Position numbers and translations under genes: made by a program. 42,917 nucleotides of DNA from Candidatus Zhuqueibacterota bacterium (GTDB lineage: Bacteria > Zhuqueibacterota > QNDG01 > JABMRT01): positions 1 through 42,917 of the forward strand of contig JABMRT010000036.1 of assembly GCA_013202295.1 (NCBI GenBank). The letters run 5' to 3'. The notes beneath the pieces were generated by a model. The model saw nothing but the letters and a program-made list of their open reading frames with translations. It was not told the origin of the DNA and made no database searches. Shown here one piece after another: positions 26,417-36,400 of this stretch; position 1 is the stretch's first letter, and each line of letters starts with the position of its first letter.

Positions 26417-26941
26417 ATGACATTCGATCCGGAAGTGCACAAACGCAAATCCATCCGACTGCGTGAATACGATTATTCTCAGCCTGGTGCATATTTCATC
26501 ACGCTTTGCACACATAATCGGCAATGTCTATTCGGCGAGGTTGTTGATGGTGAAATGCAGCTGAATGAATTGGGAGAGGTCGTGCAAAATTGTTGGGATG
26601 AGATACCGAATCATTATACAAATACTGAAACCGATGCATTCATAGTCATGCCAAATCATGTTCATGAAATTCTATTTATTAATAATAATGTAGGGACACG
26701 GCATGCCGTGTCCCTACGAAAATTTGGGAATCCAATTCCGAATTCATTATCAACAATCGTCGGTGGATTCAAATCCGCCGCAACACGCCGTATTAACCAA
26801 CAACGTAACACACCCAACACCCCCGTCTGGCAGCGCAACTTTTACGACCATATCATTCGTGACGAGGATGATTTATCAAATATTCGTGATTACATCGTAT
26901 ACAATGCCTTGAAATGGGAATCGGATAAATATTTTAAATAA
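26417..26941 (+). CDS. REP-associated tyrosine transposase (RAYT, IS200/IS605-like TnpA)
   Basis: The 174-residue product has the RAYT start (HKRKSIRLREYDYSQPGAYFITLCTHNRQCLFG). The metal-binding HUH motif is MPNHVHEI (H81, H83) and the catalytic tyrosine is in QRNFYDHIIRDE (Y143), ending DDLSNIRDYIVYNALKW. RAYTs are single-copy domesticated transposases thought to recognise and spread REP palindromes. The gene is flanked by palindromes at 26243 and 26957 and holds one inside (26690-26717). That internal palindrome encodes VGTRHAVSLR (residues 92-101), so it has become part of the protein without breaking the frame. Confidence 0.94.
   Translation: MTFDPEVHKRKSIRLREYDYSQPGAYFITLCTHNRQCLFGEVVDGEMQLNELGEVVQNCWDEIPNHYTNTETDAFIVMPNHVHEILFINNNVGTRHAVSLRKFGNPIPNSLSTIVGGFKSAATRRINQQRNTPNTPVWQRNFYDHIIRDEDDLSNIRDYIVYNALKWESDKYFK
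26690..26717. repeat. perfect 28-base palindrome inside the RAYT gene
   Basis: GTAGGGACACGGCA followed by its exact reverse complement TGCCGTGTCCCTAC. A degenerate relative (TAGGGACATGGTATGCCATG...) lies at 28757-28784. Confidence 0.95.
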
Positions 26942-26956
26942 CGATGAAATTGATCT

Positions 26957-26984
26957 GTAAGGGCGTCCGGCCGGATGCCCCCAC
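26957..26984. repeat. REP-like palindrome downstream of the RAYT gene
   Basis: GTAAGGGCGTCCGG followed by CCGGATGCCCCCAC; same family as 23157-23184. It lies 16 bases after the RAYT stop codon. Confidence 0.8.
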
Positions 26985-27018
26985 AATGCTCATTAATCAA
27001 ACAGTCGGAGGAAAAGCC

Positions 27019-28749
27019 ATGAAACAATTCCTGATTCTTACAACCGTATTGGTATGTATCCTGGCCGGATGCACGCTTGGACCTAAAACGATAACCCTGT
27101 CTGGAACCATCAAATTTGAAGGACACGATCCCGCAGGTACAATCTATGTCGGTTTATATCCTGAAGTCTATAACTATGGGAGAGAGGTCGGTGAGCCTAT
27201 AGAACTTCTCGAACTGGATAATCCGGAATTTACACTCCAGGTCAAACCGGGCCGTTACGGACTGGCTGTCTGGGCCTTTCCCTTTGAAAAATATCAAACC
27301 AATATTCTGATTCTTAAATCAGGAGAAAATATCCATTTTGATATCACCCTGCCTCATTATGGTTTGAGGCCGGAATACGATGGATATTGTGTAGTCGGTG
27401 CAATCAACAATTGGAGCGGCCCGGGTAAGCCCATGGTAAAACAGGGGGATAAATGGATTCTGCCCGATACATCCCTGATGCCTTTGAATGGCGTTTATAA
27501 ATTTTTCAGCGGAAATGAAGGTTTCCTGGATCTGGCAAAGACTGACCTTGAACTGGTCAAGGATTGGGCAAGTTTAAATAACATTTACAAGGGGGGGCCA
27601 GTTATTCTCGATCCGTCGCTCTATGAAGCAGAACCACGGGAAGCCACAGCGGAGATTCAGGGTGGTGAAACGACGATACGTTTTAACGCGTTGCGAGAGG
27701 CATTGGATAAGCTCTCAAATGAACAAGTGATGCCTGTTCTTCGCCAGATGAACACCCTTTCTGACAAAGAAAAAATAGCAACGTGGACGCGTTTGAATAA
27801 AACATTGGATTCGCTGGAAACCGCCAATCCTGATTTAAGTCAAATGGTTATCGAACAGCGGTTCGGCTATATCAGGCATCTGCATCCCCGTCAGGTGAAG
27901 CGCTCTGCATTGCTCAAGGCAAAGGCGGATGAAAGTGAAATGAACGCCTTTTATCAATCCGAAACCAATCGTGATTATTATCAATATTATCTGAACCTGG
28001 CAGACAAACTCGATCCGAAAAGCCTCTTGCTCGAAGGAGGGTTTGCACAGGTTTTCGTTGGATTCCAATCTGATCTGGACAAGATTCCTCAAACCGCAGA
28101 ACTCCTGAATGTGCCCTCTGATTACTTTGACAAGAAGCTTATGGATCTCATACAAAATAGTTCCGAACGCGTTGTTACCGGCGTCTGTATGACCGCAGGC
28201 TCCCAATATGCCTATATGGGCAAGGCAGATGCGGCCCGTGAATTCTTAACCAAGTTGAAGAGTGATTATCCAGACCATCGTTATGTAAAAGACGGTAATG
28301 TGGATCGTTACCTTAAGAGTCTTGCTATTAATGAGGGGAATAATGCCCCTGACTTCTCTATCACCACACTCACGGGGAATTCATTCAAGCTATCGGATCA
28401 AAAAGGCAAATTTGTGATGATCGACTTCTGGGGATCGTGGTGCGGCCCTTGTCGAGGTGAAGTGCCGAACTTTAAAAACCTATATACGACTATTCCACGC
28501 GATTCACTGATTCTTATAGGATTGGCAAATGACGATTCCACGGATCTCGTTCAGTTCATTGCGGAACAAAAGATTCCTTACCCCAATGCTCTTGCAACAG
28601 AGGACATTCTTAAAGCTTATGGTATCAACGCCTATCCAACCACACTGCTGATTGGACCTGATGGTAAAATAGCGGGAAAGAATTTACGTGGAGAATCTGT
28701 CATTGATCAGGTACGAGAGAAAATGAAAATGTATAAGGAATCAGCCTAA
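27019..28749 (+). CDS. thioredoxin-like (TlpA/ResA) lipoprotein with long N-terminal region
   Basis: The start chosen is the ATG at 27019 with GGAGG 8 bases upstream; the frame opens earlier at 26944 within the REP repeat. The 576-residue product has a lipoprotein signal (lipobox ILAGC). About 30-120: a beta-sandwich-like region (SGTIKFEGHDPAGTIYVGLYP). About 125-200: YCVVGAINNWSGPGKPM and GVYKFFSGNEGFLDL, resembling a carbohydrate-binding (CBM48/glycogen-binding-like) sandwich. About 205-430: helical. About 435-576: thioredoxin fold with the active site WCGPC (C475, C478) and the cis-proline region INAYPTTLL. It is likely a periplasmic membrane-attached thiol reductase as in many FCB bacteria. 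It may read from the upstream RAYT region; no neighbours hint at its client. Confidence 0.9.
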   Translation: MKQFLILTTVLVCILAGCTLGPKTITLSGTIKFEGHDPAGTIYVGLYPEVYNYGREVGEPIELLELDNPEFTLQVKPGRYGLAVWAFPFEKYQTNILILKSGENIHFDITLPHYGLRPEYDGYCVVGAINNWSGPGKPMVKQGDKWILPDTSLMPLNGVYKFFSGNEGFLDLAKTDLELVKDWASLNNIYKGGPVILDPSLYEAEPREATAEIQGGETTIRFNALREALDKLSNEQVMPVLRQMNTLSDKEKIATWTRLNKTLDSLETANPDLSQMVIEQRFGYIRHLHPRQVKRSALLKAKADESEMNAFYQSETNRDYYQYYLNLADKLDPKSLLLEGGFAQVFVGFQSDLDKIPQTAELLNVPSDYFDKKLMDLIQNSSERVVTGVCMTAGSQYAYMGKADAAREFLTKLKSDYPDHRYVKDGNVDRYLKSLAINEGNNAPDFSITTLTGNSFKLSDQKGKFVMIDFWGSWCGPCRGEVPNFKNLYTTIPRDSLILIGLANDDSTDLVQFIAEQKIPYPNALATEDILKAYGINAYPTTLLIGPDGKIAGKNLRGESVIDQVREKMKMYKESA

Positions 28750-28756
28750 TATCTTT

Positions 28757-28784
28757 ATAGGGACATGGTATGCCATGCCCCTGA
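28757..28784. repeat. REP-like palindrome, degenerate
   Basis: TAGGGACATGGTATGCCATGCCCCT, a worn relative of the perfect palindrome at 26690-26717, just behind the thioredoxin gene. Confidence 0.7.
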
Positions 28785-28795
28785 CCAAATAAAAA

Positions 28796-28823
28796 GGGGC
28801 ATCCCGCTACGGCGGGATGCCCC
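28796..28823. terminator. bidirectional terminator hairpin
   Basis: GGGGCATCCCGC pairs with GCGGGATGCCCC around TACG; AAAAA precedes and TT follows. It lies between two convergent genes. In sequence it is close to the REP-type palindromes and may derive from one. Confidence 0.75.
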
Positions 28824-28858
28824 TTCATCGTTCTACATTCCCCAATTATTTTAGAATA

Positions 28859-29875
28859 TTAAAATCCCAAATTTAACGTAAACTTCTGCACGTTGTTCAT
28901 AATTCCAAAATCCTGATACGCATAGTCAAGACGGAGTTCGGTAAAGCCCATTACCCGGTAACGAATCCCGCCACCAAGGGTCATGCCTTCTTCACTGTCC
29001 CGTGCAAAAAGCGATTTATATCCCCCGCGCAAACTAAACATGCCATTGAACGTGTATTCTCCTCCGATATTCAGAGACTCCACATCGTCATTCGGATGAA
29101 GTGCGTCCACCGCAAGGATCAGATTCGAGTTCCCTGCTCCTTTAAGAACATCCATCCCGATACCCACTCGAAATGTTAGAGGAATATCATATTCACCGGT
29201 TTGAAGGAATGCATTGATATTTTCATTATTCCCGTGTAATGAGGGATCAATATCGCTCTGAGTCAACATGTCACGGCCACTCATCTGCATCTTTGTCCCG
29301 TAGTTCGAAATGGCCATACCAATCATCAGACCGTTGAATTGCGTTTCAAACAGGGTTCCAATATCAAACGCGACTCCAGTGGCATTCGAATGATAAATTT
29401 GTTCACGGACATACTTAACGTTTCCACCGATACTGAACCGGTCCGTCAAACTCCTGGAGTACGACAATGCAAAACAGTAGCTGCCCGCTGAAAAGTATTC
29501 CCCTGTCCCCATCGGATTGTTAATCGTTGTCCGTTCCATGTCATCCATCGACAGAAATGTCGCCGACGCACCGATGACACCAATGCCCGGCAATGGAACA
29601 ACAACCGCCGCATAATTAAACGCGACATCCACAAGCCATGCTGTGTGACTGAACATCGCCTGCGCAGACTGAATTCGGGCAAGACCTGCCGGATTCCAGT
29701 ACATCCCCGCCGCATCATCACTTATCGTTACAAAGGCTGATCCCATAGCGACCGCTCTCGCACCTACATCAATACTCAGAAAACCTGCTGCCGTTGTTCC
29801 GACCTTCGACACTTTCTGCGAAAAAGTCGGCATACTGAGAAGCAACAGTAAAAGGATGATTCCTGTCTTTTTCAT
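28859..29875 (-). CDS. PorV/PorQ-family outer-membrane beta-barrel protein
   Basis: The 338-residue product has a signal peptide (GIILLLLLLSMPTFSQ). The mature start KVGTTAAGFLSIDVGARAVAMGSAFVTISDDAAGMYWNPAGLA is the hallmark of the PorV/UPF0164 family (G-A-R-x-x-A-M-G-x-A and W-N-P-A-G-L), followed by barrel strands and the terminal aromatic LNLGF. In type IX secretion PorV is a shuttle/outer-membrane component that binds sorting signals. This member is next to a secreted protein with such a signal, so it may be its dedicated partner. Confidence 0.92.
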   Translation of the reverse strand: MKKTGIILLLLLLSMPTFSQKVSKVGTTAAGFLSIDVGARAVAMGSAFVTISDDAAGMYWNPAGLARIQSAQAMFSHTAWLVDVAFNYAAVVVPLPGIGVIGASATFLSMDDMERTTINNPMGTGEYFSAGSYCFALSYSRSLTDRFSIGGNVKYVREQIYHSNATGVAFDIGTLFETQFNGLMIGMAISNYGTKMQMSGRDMLTQSDIDPSLHGNNENINAFLQTGEYDIPLTFRVGIGMDVLKGAGNSNLILAVDALHPNDDVESLNIGGEYTFNGMFSLRGGYKSLFARDSEEGMTLGGGIRYRVMGFTELRLDYAYQDFGIMNNVQKFTLNLGF

Positions 29876-30027
29876 CTCATCACTCCCTTTAACTTTTCGG
29901 CCTCGGGCCAGAAGCCCTCTCTTCGAATCTGGATTTTTTCATAACTTATTTTCATATTTCATCTTTCCTTCTTGAAGGGGATGCGGAGATGGATCAACTG
30001 TCCATCTTTAATCACCCCGTGCCTGTT

Positions 30028-33000
30028 CTATTTTATCACCGCAAATTTTCCCTGCTTCGTCCCAATCTTCCCTGCGTCAATATGATAAAAATAAATCCCG
30101 TAGGCAATATCGAGATTGTCCCTGGTCTGCATATCCCAAATTGCAGTACCATCCCACATTGATGTTCCATCATCGATGTTTGATGATTGATGTTCAATCG
30201 TATCTACGAGTTGTCCCCTGATACTGAAAATCCGGATCGTACACTCAGCAGGAAGGTTGATGAAATGAAGCTCTCTGGGACCACGGCCATTTGAATATGG
30301 ATTTTGGGGTTCCCAACTGTTGGCAACAATATATGGATTCGGTACCACCCGGATCCTTTCCATATCTTTCCCGACCTCAGTTTGATCCACCGAGTTTTTG
30401 CTCATGGTAAACTCAAACACATCTTGGGACAGAAATGGCTTTTTTAAAGAAACGAAGGCCGTGTCACCCGCTACTGGCTGAAGTGTATCAGTTCCTGCTG
30501 TTCGCACTGTGACCAGCCACCCGCCCGCCAGACTGTCGGTCATAATGATAATTTCGTCCCTTTTGTTCTTTCGGCCGTGCCGAAATGCGGAGAATATCCC
30601 TTCTTCTCCTTCGGTCACATCTACTTCATTGAATGCAAACGGAACCTTTTGGTTTAGCGTCAGATTCATGACTGTAAAGTTCACAGAGATTGCCGGAATG
30701 AGAGCCTTGCGGCCCATGAGCTCCGTGGACGTATCCATGCCGAGCTCACCGAAGATTACTGCAAAATCACCTGCTGCAAACTCGGGATTTACATTAAAAT
30801 TTCGAACCGAAAGTGGATAAAGCCTGTTCCGGCTCCAACCACTATCATCATCATTCAGTGTAAGTATCGTGTCTTGACAGTTCAGCTGAAGGCGAAAACC
30901 GTCAATTACCGGCTGTTCATTTTCAGGCAGGAAGTTCAGACTCCGGTCAATAAGCATGGTTCCATCTGTCACATCCTCAAGGCTGAAGTTCTTTGTGGTC
31001 GGGTAGAGCACGTTTCCGGGCCCGGTCAGAGAATCTTCGAATGTTACCCTGTAAAGATGCCCGTCTTTGATCTCATCAGGAAGTACCGTAAAAACCGAGA
31101 CGATACCGTCTGTCGTGGAAGTCGCAGAAGCCTGAATCACTGAAGCACCCGCTTCTTCAAATCCCGCTACCGGTGCTTCGGGACGCACAATAACCACATT
31201 GATACCTTTATCAATGGACCCATCTGTGTTGATGGATATGAACTTGGTACATTCCGATGGGGCAATGGTTTTAGCCGGATCACCATGATCATAGGAAGTG
31301 ACTGCATAATAATAATCATATCCATTTTTAACCGTTGTATCCACATAGGAATGCTTCAGACCTGTATTCGTACCCAGCCAGAATTGCACGCCTTTGAGCG
31401 GTATTTCCGCATATCCTTGATACTCATTGTCCAAATCGTACTGGACGATTGGTTTCCGATAGGTCACTGAACCCTGACCATCCGTGATGGGAATCATATC
31501 CTGAAATCCCGGGTCCGTGGACCGATATACACGATAACCTTCGAAATCTACACCGGTAATCGGATCTACGGATTCTTCGGCAAACGAATCCCAGGTTAAA
31601 GTGACCTTGTGATCACCGGGCACGGCTGTCAGAGTGGGGACATAAGGAGCTTTTGCAAAGTTATAATTTTTACTATACGCTTCGGTAACCCAGTATTTGT
31701 TTTCTATAAAATCATCCCGATCGTAACCACAAATGATGCCCATGGAAAATCGCTGAACTTGTCCGGGTTGCAAAGGGAAATATCCGGAACCGTAAAATAA
31801 TTCAACGTTCAGATTCTGAAGTAAATCATCAAAAAATCCAGGGATCATATTGGCCCAAACAACCTCATCGTCATAAAGGGGAATATCGGCCCATTCATAC
31901 AAGGTAAAGCTTGTCAGGCCCAGCATGTCTGTCTCGTTGATATCGGTCTTGTCGAAATGGGGTTCACCCAATGTGGGCACACCATCACCCTCTCCCGGAT
32001 CATTCGTAAACGGCGCACCATCCTGCCCGTTGTCATCGAATATTGCATTCCAATCCCCATTGTTGTCAATCCCGTCGTCACGGCGTTCATCGATCATACG
32101 ATTCTCACTGCCTGCTCCGGTAAAATAATCGACATACTTATATCCGACATATAAAAAGGTTGTCACAGGCGGATCGCCAAATGTCCGCTGGTTGCTCTCA
32201 TCAATCACACCATTTAAATTGTCATCGACCAAATTATGAGGGATCTCTTCCACCACTTTCCCAGGCCAGAACTTGAACGTGCGATCAATATACTGGATGC
32301 GGATCGTATCATTCGGCATGGGGATGATGTCTCGTTCGAAAGTGACATAATCGATCAGACAGACATCCTCACCCTCATTCAAGGTTCTCGGAACAAACAT
32401 ATTTTCTGAAATTGTTGGACCGGAACCCAGATTACCATCATTGTCATTGTCAATCCCGTCATAATAATTTCCCGGGCTTTCCATAAATGCGGCACCGAAA
32501 TATCCTACAGGATCTGTACCCCAATCTGAAGCACCCACTAAATCATAATCCCAAAGAAAGGCCACATCTTCATCTTTGTCATAGGCACCGTTGTCGCCCC
32601 CCTGATCCGTACCGGTGGTGGTGGCTCCCATATTGTTTCCAATTTTATAGCCAAACACCACTTTATCATGATTATACGTGCCAATATTCTCCAGGTCGAA
32701 GAGAATAAACAAGGCATCTTCAACCAGGGCATTGGACCATTGGAATCCACGTACAGTATTCCTGATACCGAGTCCCCTGCGCAAAGTATCGGTTGTATCT
32801 GGATGAAATTTGAATTCCCGGTTCATATAATCATCGGCTACGAAATAACTTTCTTCATCGGCATTGAGCAAATTCTTACCGAAATAACCGTTCCATTTTC
32901 CCGACCAGCCCGGATCAACCGGATCATCATACTTATCGGGCCAGTGAGTAGGCCAGGCATCCGGCCATTTTGACATGGCGATACGATCCTGATCAGGATT

Positions 33001-33387
33001 GGCAAATCCGGGCAATGGAAGAAATGTCCACCATTCGCCATTCGGTCCGGTATCGCCTGTTGAAAATGATATATTGGAGCTGACGACCTCACTGACAATG
33101 TGCTTCACATCCCCCCTGAGATCAATGACTTCTGCGCCAATCATCAGATTGCCGTCGCTCAGATAAATATGACCGGAGTTTATGGGCCATTCGCCGCCGA
33201 TATCGGGCGGTGATGTGATTTGACCGAATGTGCCGTCATTATAAAAGGTGGTGCGGAACTGATTGCCCGCATGAAGTCCGCTGCGATGTTCGCTAAAATC
33301 ACCATGCAATCCTTTCATCTGCGCCCAGAGCCCGCTGGTCGCAAGAAGGAAAGCAGTAGATATAACAAAAGTGATTATTCGTTTCAT
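30028..33387 (-). CDS. large secreted protein with fibronectin-like and FlgD/sorting-type C-terminal domain
   Basis: The 1119-residue protein has a signal peptide (ITFVISTAFLLATSGLWAQ). The middle contains several Asp/Asn-rich short loops typical of calcium binding (YDGIDNDNDGNLGSG, DNLNGVIDES, DDGIDNNGDW). At about 590-740 a fibronectin III-like module is seen (PTLTAVPGDHKVTLTWD, GYRVYRSTDPGF, YYYAVTSYD). The C-terminus (VVPNPYIVAN, CTIRIFSIRGQLV, AYGIYFYHIDAG, KQGKFAVIK) is a FlgD-like sorting domain. The family is common in FCB genomes beside a TonB-dependent receptor and PorV, as here, but its function is not established. GAAGGAG precedes the start; it follows the receptor by 21 bases. 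Confidence 0.82.
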   Translation of the reverse strand: MKRIITFVISTAFLLATSGLWAQMKGLHGDFSEHRSGLHAGNQFRTTFYNDGTFGQITSPPDIGGEWPINSGHIYLSDGNLMIGAEVIDLRGDVKHIVSEVVSSNISFSTGDTGPNGEWWTFLPLPGFANPDQDRIAMSKWPDAWPTHWPDKYDDPVDPGWSGKWNGYFGKNLLNADEESYFVADDYMNREFKFHPDTTDTLRRGLGIRNTVRGFQWSNALVEDALFILFDLENIGTYNHDKVVFGYKIGNNMGATTTGTDQGGDNGAYDKDEDVAFLWDYDLVGASDWGTDPVGYFGAAFMESPGNYYDGIDNDNDGNLGSGPTISENMFVPRTLNEGEDVCLIDYVTFERDIIPMPNDTIRIQYIDRTFKFWPGKVVEEIPHNLVDDNLNGVIDESNQRTFGDPPVTTFLYVGYKYVDYFTGAGSENRMIDERRDDGIDNNGDWNAIFDDNGQDGAPFTNDPGEGDGVPTLGEPHFDKTDINETDMLGLTSFTLYEWADIPLYDDEVVWANMIPGFFDDLLQNLNVELFYGSGYFPLQPGQVQRFSMGIICGYDRDDFIENKYWVTEAYSKNYNFAKAPYVPTLTAVPGDHKVTLTWDSFAEESVDPITGVDFEGYRVYRSTDPGFQDMIPITDGQGSVTYRKPIVQYDLDNEYQGYAEIPLKGVQFWLGTNTGLKHSYVDTTVKNGYDYYYAVTSYDHGDPAKTIAPSECTKFISINTDGSIDKGINVVIVRPEAPVAGFEEAGASVIQASATSTTDGIVSVFTVLPDEIKDGHLYRVTFEDSLTGPGNVLYPTTKNFSLEDVTDGTMLIDRSLNFLPENEQPVIDGFRLQLNCQDTILTLNDDDSGWSRNRLYPLSVRNFNVNPEFAAGDFAVIFGELGMDTSTELMGRKALIPAISVNFTVMNLTLNQKVPFAFNEVDVTEGEEGIFSAFRHGRKNKRDEIIIMTDSLAGGWLVTVRTAGTDTLQPVAGDTAFVSLKKPFLSQDVFEFTMSKNSVDQTEVGKDMERIRVVPNPYIVANSWEPQNPYSNGRGPRELHFINLPAECTIRIFSIRGQLVDTIEHQSSNIDDGTSMWDGTAIWDMQTRDNLDIAYGIYFYHIDAGKIGTKQGKFAVIK

Positions 33388-33408
33388 TGATGTCTCCTTC
33401 GATTCTCC

Positions 33409-36400
33409 TTAAAATCCTATCGAGAGTCCCAAACGGATCTGACGTGGAAATGTATACCATTCTGCCCGATTGATATAACTCTCAACCGTACCGATCCGCC
33501 TGGAGTTGTAAGTAATTTGATCAGGACTGATCTCTGTCGTATACTCAGCCGTGCCCGTATCGGTGTAGACAGACGTTGCATCTCGATTGTCAAACAGGTT
33601 GTAAATGTTTAGAAAAACATCCATATATGTACCCTTAATAGGGATGCGTTTGTTGATATTCAGATCTACACTTTTTTGATCAGGAAGCCGGGCGCTGTTT
33701 TCTTTAAGACCGATCAGGGCCGAGCCACCTATGATTTCACCCACTGACCAGCTCGGTGTATAGGGAAGGCCCGTCTGATATCGAGCGATCAGTGAGGCTG
33801 TCCATGTGCCCAGCCTATAGATCACACGGCCGTTCAGGGTATGGCGCTGATCCCATCCAAGCGGGATGATGTTTTTCCTGGGTTCTTCCTGGTTGGTAAT
33901 CGAATTGAATGCATCATTCGGATGAGAATAAGTCCCTTCCACAACCTGATAAAGATAGTCGATGCCCCCGGAGAAATTATGAGAATACCGTTTCTCCAGT
34001 TTCACTGTGATACCGCGTACATTGGCATATTCTTTATTTTCATATTGTGAATATTTCACAGACGGTATAGGTGTTGAGATCAGCGGACTGGTGCCAACCC
34101 AGTCACGTATATCCTTGTAGAACAGAGTGACATCAACGCCGATTTCCTCTGTGATCTGCTGCTGGATTCCGATTTCATATTGAACCGTTCGCTCAGGTTT
34201 CAGATCAGGATTACCAAAAATCACATAGCCGCCCGATTCAGACAATTTAAAATCAGGATTGGCATACAAATACTGAAATTCAGGGATTTGGAAAAAATGT
34301 CCGTATGAGAAATGGATCACACCCCGATCAGTAATGGGATAGGCGATACCCAGTCTGGGACTGACCGCGTAATTGGATGTGGCGGATTTCTGCATAAATG
34401 CCCGGCGCTGCTCTGGGGTGTACTCAGTAAATTGGGCAATGTAAGCATCACGCTCTGATTGGGACAATCCTTCAGGCGGTTCGACCCATCCCACATATTT
34501 ATTGGCATTGCTAAAAGGAAAATAAATACTTGGATCGTGAGGATCTACCGGCACATTGGTATTCGCATTAAAGTAATCAAACCGAACGCCGACATTAACA
34601 TTTATTTCATTCAATTCGATTAAATCCTGCAAATAGGCTGAAAACTCGTGTGGATCACGGGTGTACTCGTGATGAAAGATCGTCCCACTTTCAGGAACCA
34701 TGGGTTCAAACGGAACAATCGGTTCCTCACCATTTAGCAATGCTGTCTGCAGGGTAAACTGATTGAGCTTTAATTCGTGAATACGGGCTTCAAAGCCGGT
34801 TTTAATGAGATGGTCTTTATGCACCTGACTTGTAAAATCCAGCTTACCGATCCAGTATGCCGAGCTGCGCTTAAGATGGGACATACTCATGCCCGAACTA
34901 TTGTAGCTGTACGTGGTCGGAATCGCTGTGGAATCCGGGTGCACATATCCTTGACTGCCATTCGGATCAACCACATAAACGTATGAGATGCGATCCTTTC
35001 GAAGCTGATAAAGCAGCACTTGCCCCTCTGGTGTATTGGGATCAAATTCATAAACGCCCTGGGTCGTATCTCCGGTCACACGGATAAGATAATCACAGTT
35101 TGAAAGCGGATTTTCATAGACATATTGTTCGTATTCAGTGTAAAACCGTGTGATCCGTGCTTCATAAAATGTCGACGGAGAAAGCAAATGATTCCAGGCC
35201 AGGATATGCGTCATACCTTCTCCTCCCTGCTTGGGCAATCCGCCGGGAGTATATTTATAGGCCTGAAAAGTGGTGCCGTCACCCACATTTTCAGAACGTT
35301 CATTTCGCCATTTGTTGTAAAAAAGGTTATAACTGACCTTAAAGTTGGAATTCAACCGCCAGGTCAATTTGGTCTGACCTGAGTATTTCCAATAGGGATT
35401 TAAAGGAACGAGACTCATATTTCCCGGATTGCTCTGGGGTGTAAACCACTCACGGCCATACAAATGTCCTTCACTGGATTGATATCGTCCATTGGCAAAG
35501 AACGTAACCTTCTCATTAAGAAAAGGCACAGGACCGCTCAAATTGAACTCAGTGTTATAAGCCGCATTAAATTTCTTGAGGGGATTCTCTTCAACACCCA
35601 CCGCCTTGCGCTCCCCGGTTTCGGGATCCTCTACCACATTCACATCATTTAAAATATTGAAGTGATCATCATTGCTGACATAGTCACCCACATAGGCTGT
35701 GAATTCACCGGCATAATCCTGACTTCCTTCTTTGGTGATAATGTTCACAATGCCTGACATTGCTTTGCCGTATTCAGCGTTAAATGTACCGCTGACAACC
35801 TGCAATTCCTGAATGGCGGAGTTTTCAACAGTAACGCCCATGCTGTTGGAGAACACATCGGTCGTGGCTACTCCATCAACCCAGAATGCCACTTCGCCTC
35901 CACGACCACCCCGAATATGAATATCACCTCCGCTACTGACAACACCTGCCTGCAGCATGAGAATGTCTTGCATGTTGGTAACCGGAAGCGCCGCGATATC
36001 CTCAGCCGAAACTGTGGAGTGCGAAGACGTCATTCCCGGATTCACCAGCGGCCTTTCCGCTATCACAGTAACCGTCTCATCGGTTCCAATCACAGTGGGT
36101 GATAATGAAAAATTGATGGTTGTGGTCTGGTCAATAGAGACACGAACATTTCCCACGATCATGGGTTTATAGCCCATCATGGTTGCCCGTATAGAATAAA
36201 TGCCCGGCGGTATATTGAGGATATTGTAATAACCATCAAGGCTGGAAGCTGCGCCCATCATGGTTCCCTCAATAATAATGTTAGTACCTGCCAGGGTCAG
36301 CTTGGTATCCTGGTCAATCACATCGCCGGAGATTTTGCCCGTGGTGCCGGCGAAAACCAATCCGGACAGCAAGCCGATCATGATCAGAATTACCAGTGTG

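Noticed and set aside
23157-28823. CRISPR-like array of palindromes
   Set aside because: The palindromes are kilobases apart, in two families, without regular spacers.
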